From CAVZTA01 sp963778025 (GTDB lineage Bacteria; Chloroflexota; Limnocylindria; Limnocylindrales; CSP1-4), in the NCBI GenBank assembly GCA_963778025.1, contig CAVZTA010000006.1, positions 588,321-652,320 on the forward strand: DNA of 64,000 nucleotides, read 5' to 3'. Every line of letters starts with the position of its first letter. Position 1 is the stretch's first letter. Both the position numbers and the translations under genes were made by a program. Under the pieces are notes generated by a model, which saw only the letters and a list, made by a program, of their open reading frames with translations, had not been told where the DNA came from and ran no database searches. Positions 63,663 through 64,000 of this stretch are shown one piece after another.

Positions 63663-64000
63663 ATGACCGGTGCGACCCAGGACTGAACGATCAGACCCTT
63701 CCGCATCGACATCCCGCAGGCCGACCTCGAAGACCTTCGGGCCCGTCTCGAGCAGGCGCGCTGGCCCACGAGCTGACCCGGCGGCGGAGATTACGGGGTC
63801 GGTCAGGCATACGTCCGCTCGTTGGCCGATCGCTGGCGGAGCGGCTACGACTGGCGGACGGTCGAGGCCCGGATCAACCGGTATCCGCAGTTCACGACCG
63901 AAATCGACGGCCAGCGCGTGCATTTTCTCCACGTTCGTTCGCCCGAGCCTGCCGCATTGCCGCTGATCGTGACCCACGGCTGGCCGGGATCGATCGTGGA
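63663..64000 (+). CDS. Epoxide hydrolase, N-terminal part (runs off the window, with an internal stop)
   Basis: The frame gives the EHN-type start IRPFRIDIPQADLEDLRARL, then YDWRTVEARINRYPQFTTEI and VHFLHVRSPEPAALPLIVTH followed by GWPGSIV at the window edge. These match the N-terminal domain and oxyanion loop of microsomal-type epoxide hydrolases. A TGA near 63774 interrupts the frame; two compensating base changes would read ARWPTELPGGGDY. The first codons (MTGATQD) are also followed by a stop. It is related to the broken gene at 11850. Confidence 0.7.

Overview
The window is a high-GC bacterial chromosome fragment. The organism is not identified by any marker. A soil- or water-type Chloroflexota, or possibly an actinomycete-like lineage, is suggested by several traits seen together: high GC, many GTG/TTG starts, 4-base start/stop overlaps, LuxR-type regulators with large ATPase domains, paired DUF4386 membrane proteins, a deazaflavin (F420)-type nitroreductase and luciferase-like flavin enzymes. 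This is inference. No rRNA, CRISPR array or insertion sequence was recognised.

Left part (1-10.3 kb): ordinary core and envelope genes. These are a holin-like/phosphodiesterase fusion, a doubled AI-2E-type permease, a DUF6325-like protein with a tiny repeat protein, an AraC/VOC pair, an ECF sigma factor with a membrane partner, and a DUF1345 protein. From 10.4 to 17.6 kb the DNA is accessory. Two 3' fragments of a tRNA-Thr gene (10385 and 14396) look like integration scars. Decayed genes lie between and beyond them, including an epoxide hydrolase, a ParB/adenine-methylase and phage-type small proteins. A metzincin-type metallopeptidase follows.

Middle part (20.1-41.2 kb): two catabolic islands. 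The first has a GntR regulator, a copper amine oxidase, a nitrilase-type amidase, an RraA-like protein and a complete PotABCD-type transporter, and probably takes up and oxidises an amine. The second is centred on a LacI regulator. On one side is an operon of two luciferase-like monooxygenases around a nucleoside phosphorylase. On the other is a sugar-type ABC importer without its own ATPase, followed by a double GNAT protein, a ChbG/YdjC-type deacetylase, an unknown protein, an SDR, a thioesterase and a BKACE beta-keto acid cleavage enzyme. The same ATACGTAT palindrome lies upstream of LacI and of the importer, which ties the two halves together.

Right part (41-64 kb): signalling and defence-like genes. 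These are a cyclase-ATPase-TPR regulator, an XRE/membrane pair, an unusual 8-cysteine small protein, a large LuxR regulator with two DUF4386/nitroreductase genes, and a mobile element remnant with a serine recombinase that ends inside a tRNA-Arg(CCG) gene. After these come many decayed membrane and regulator genes, a CcdA-like/MazF toxin-antitoxin pair, and a TetR regulator divergent from an epoxide hydrolase that runs off the window.

About twenty recognisable genes are broken by single-base insertions or deletions. The breaks cluster at 10-17 kb and 57-64 kb. They may be uncorrected sequencing errors, real decay, or both, and where an entry depends on joining frames this is stated.
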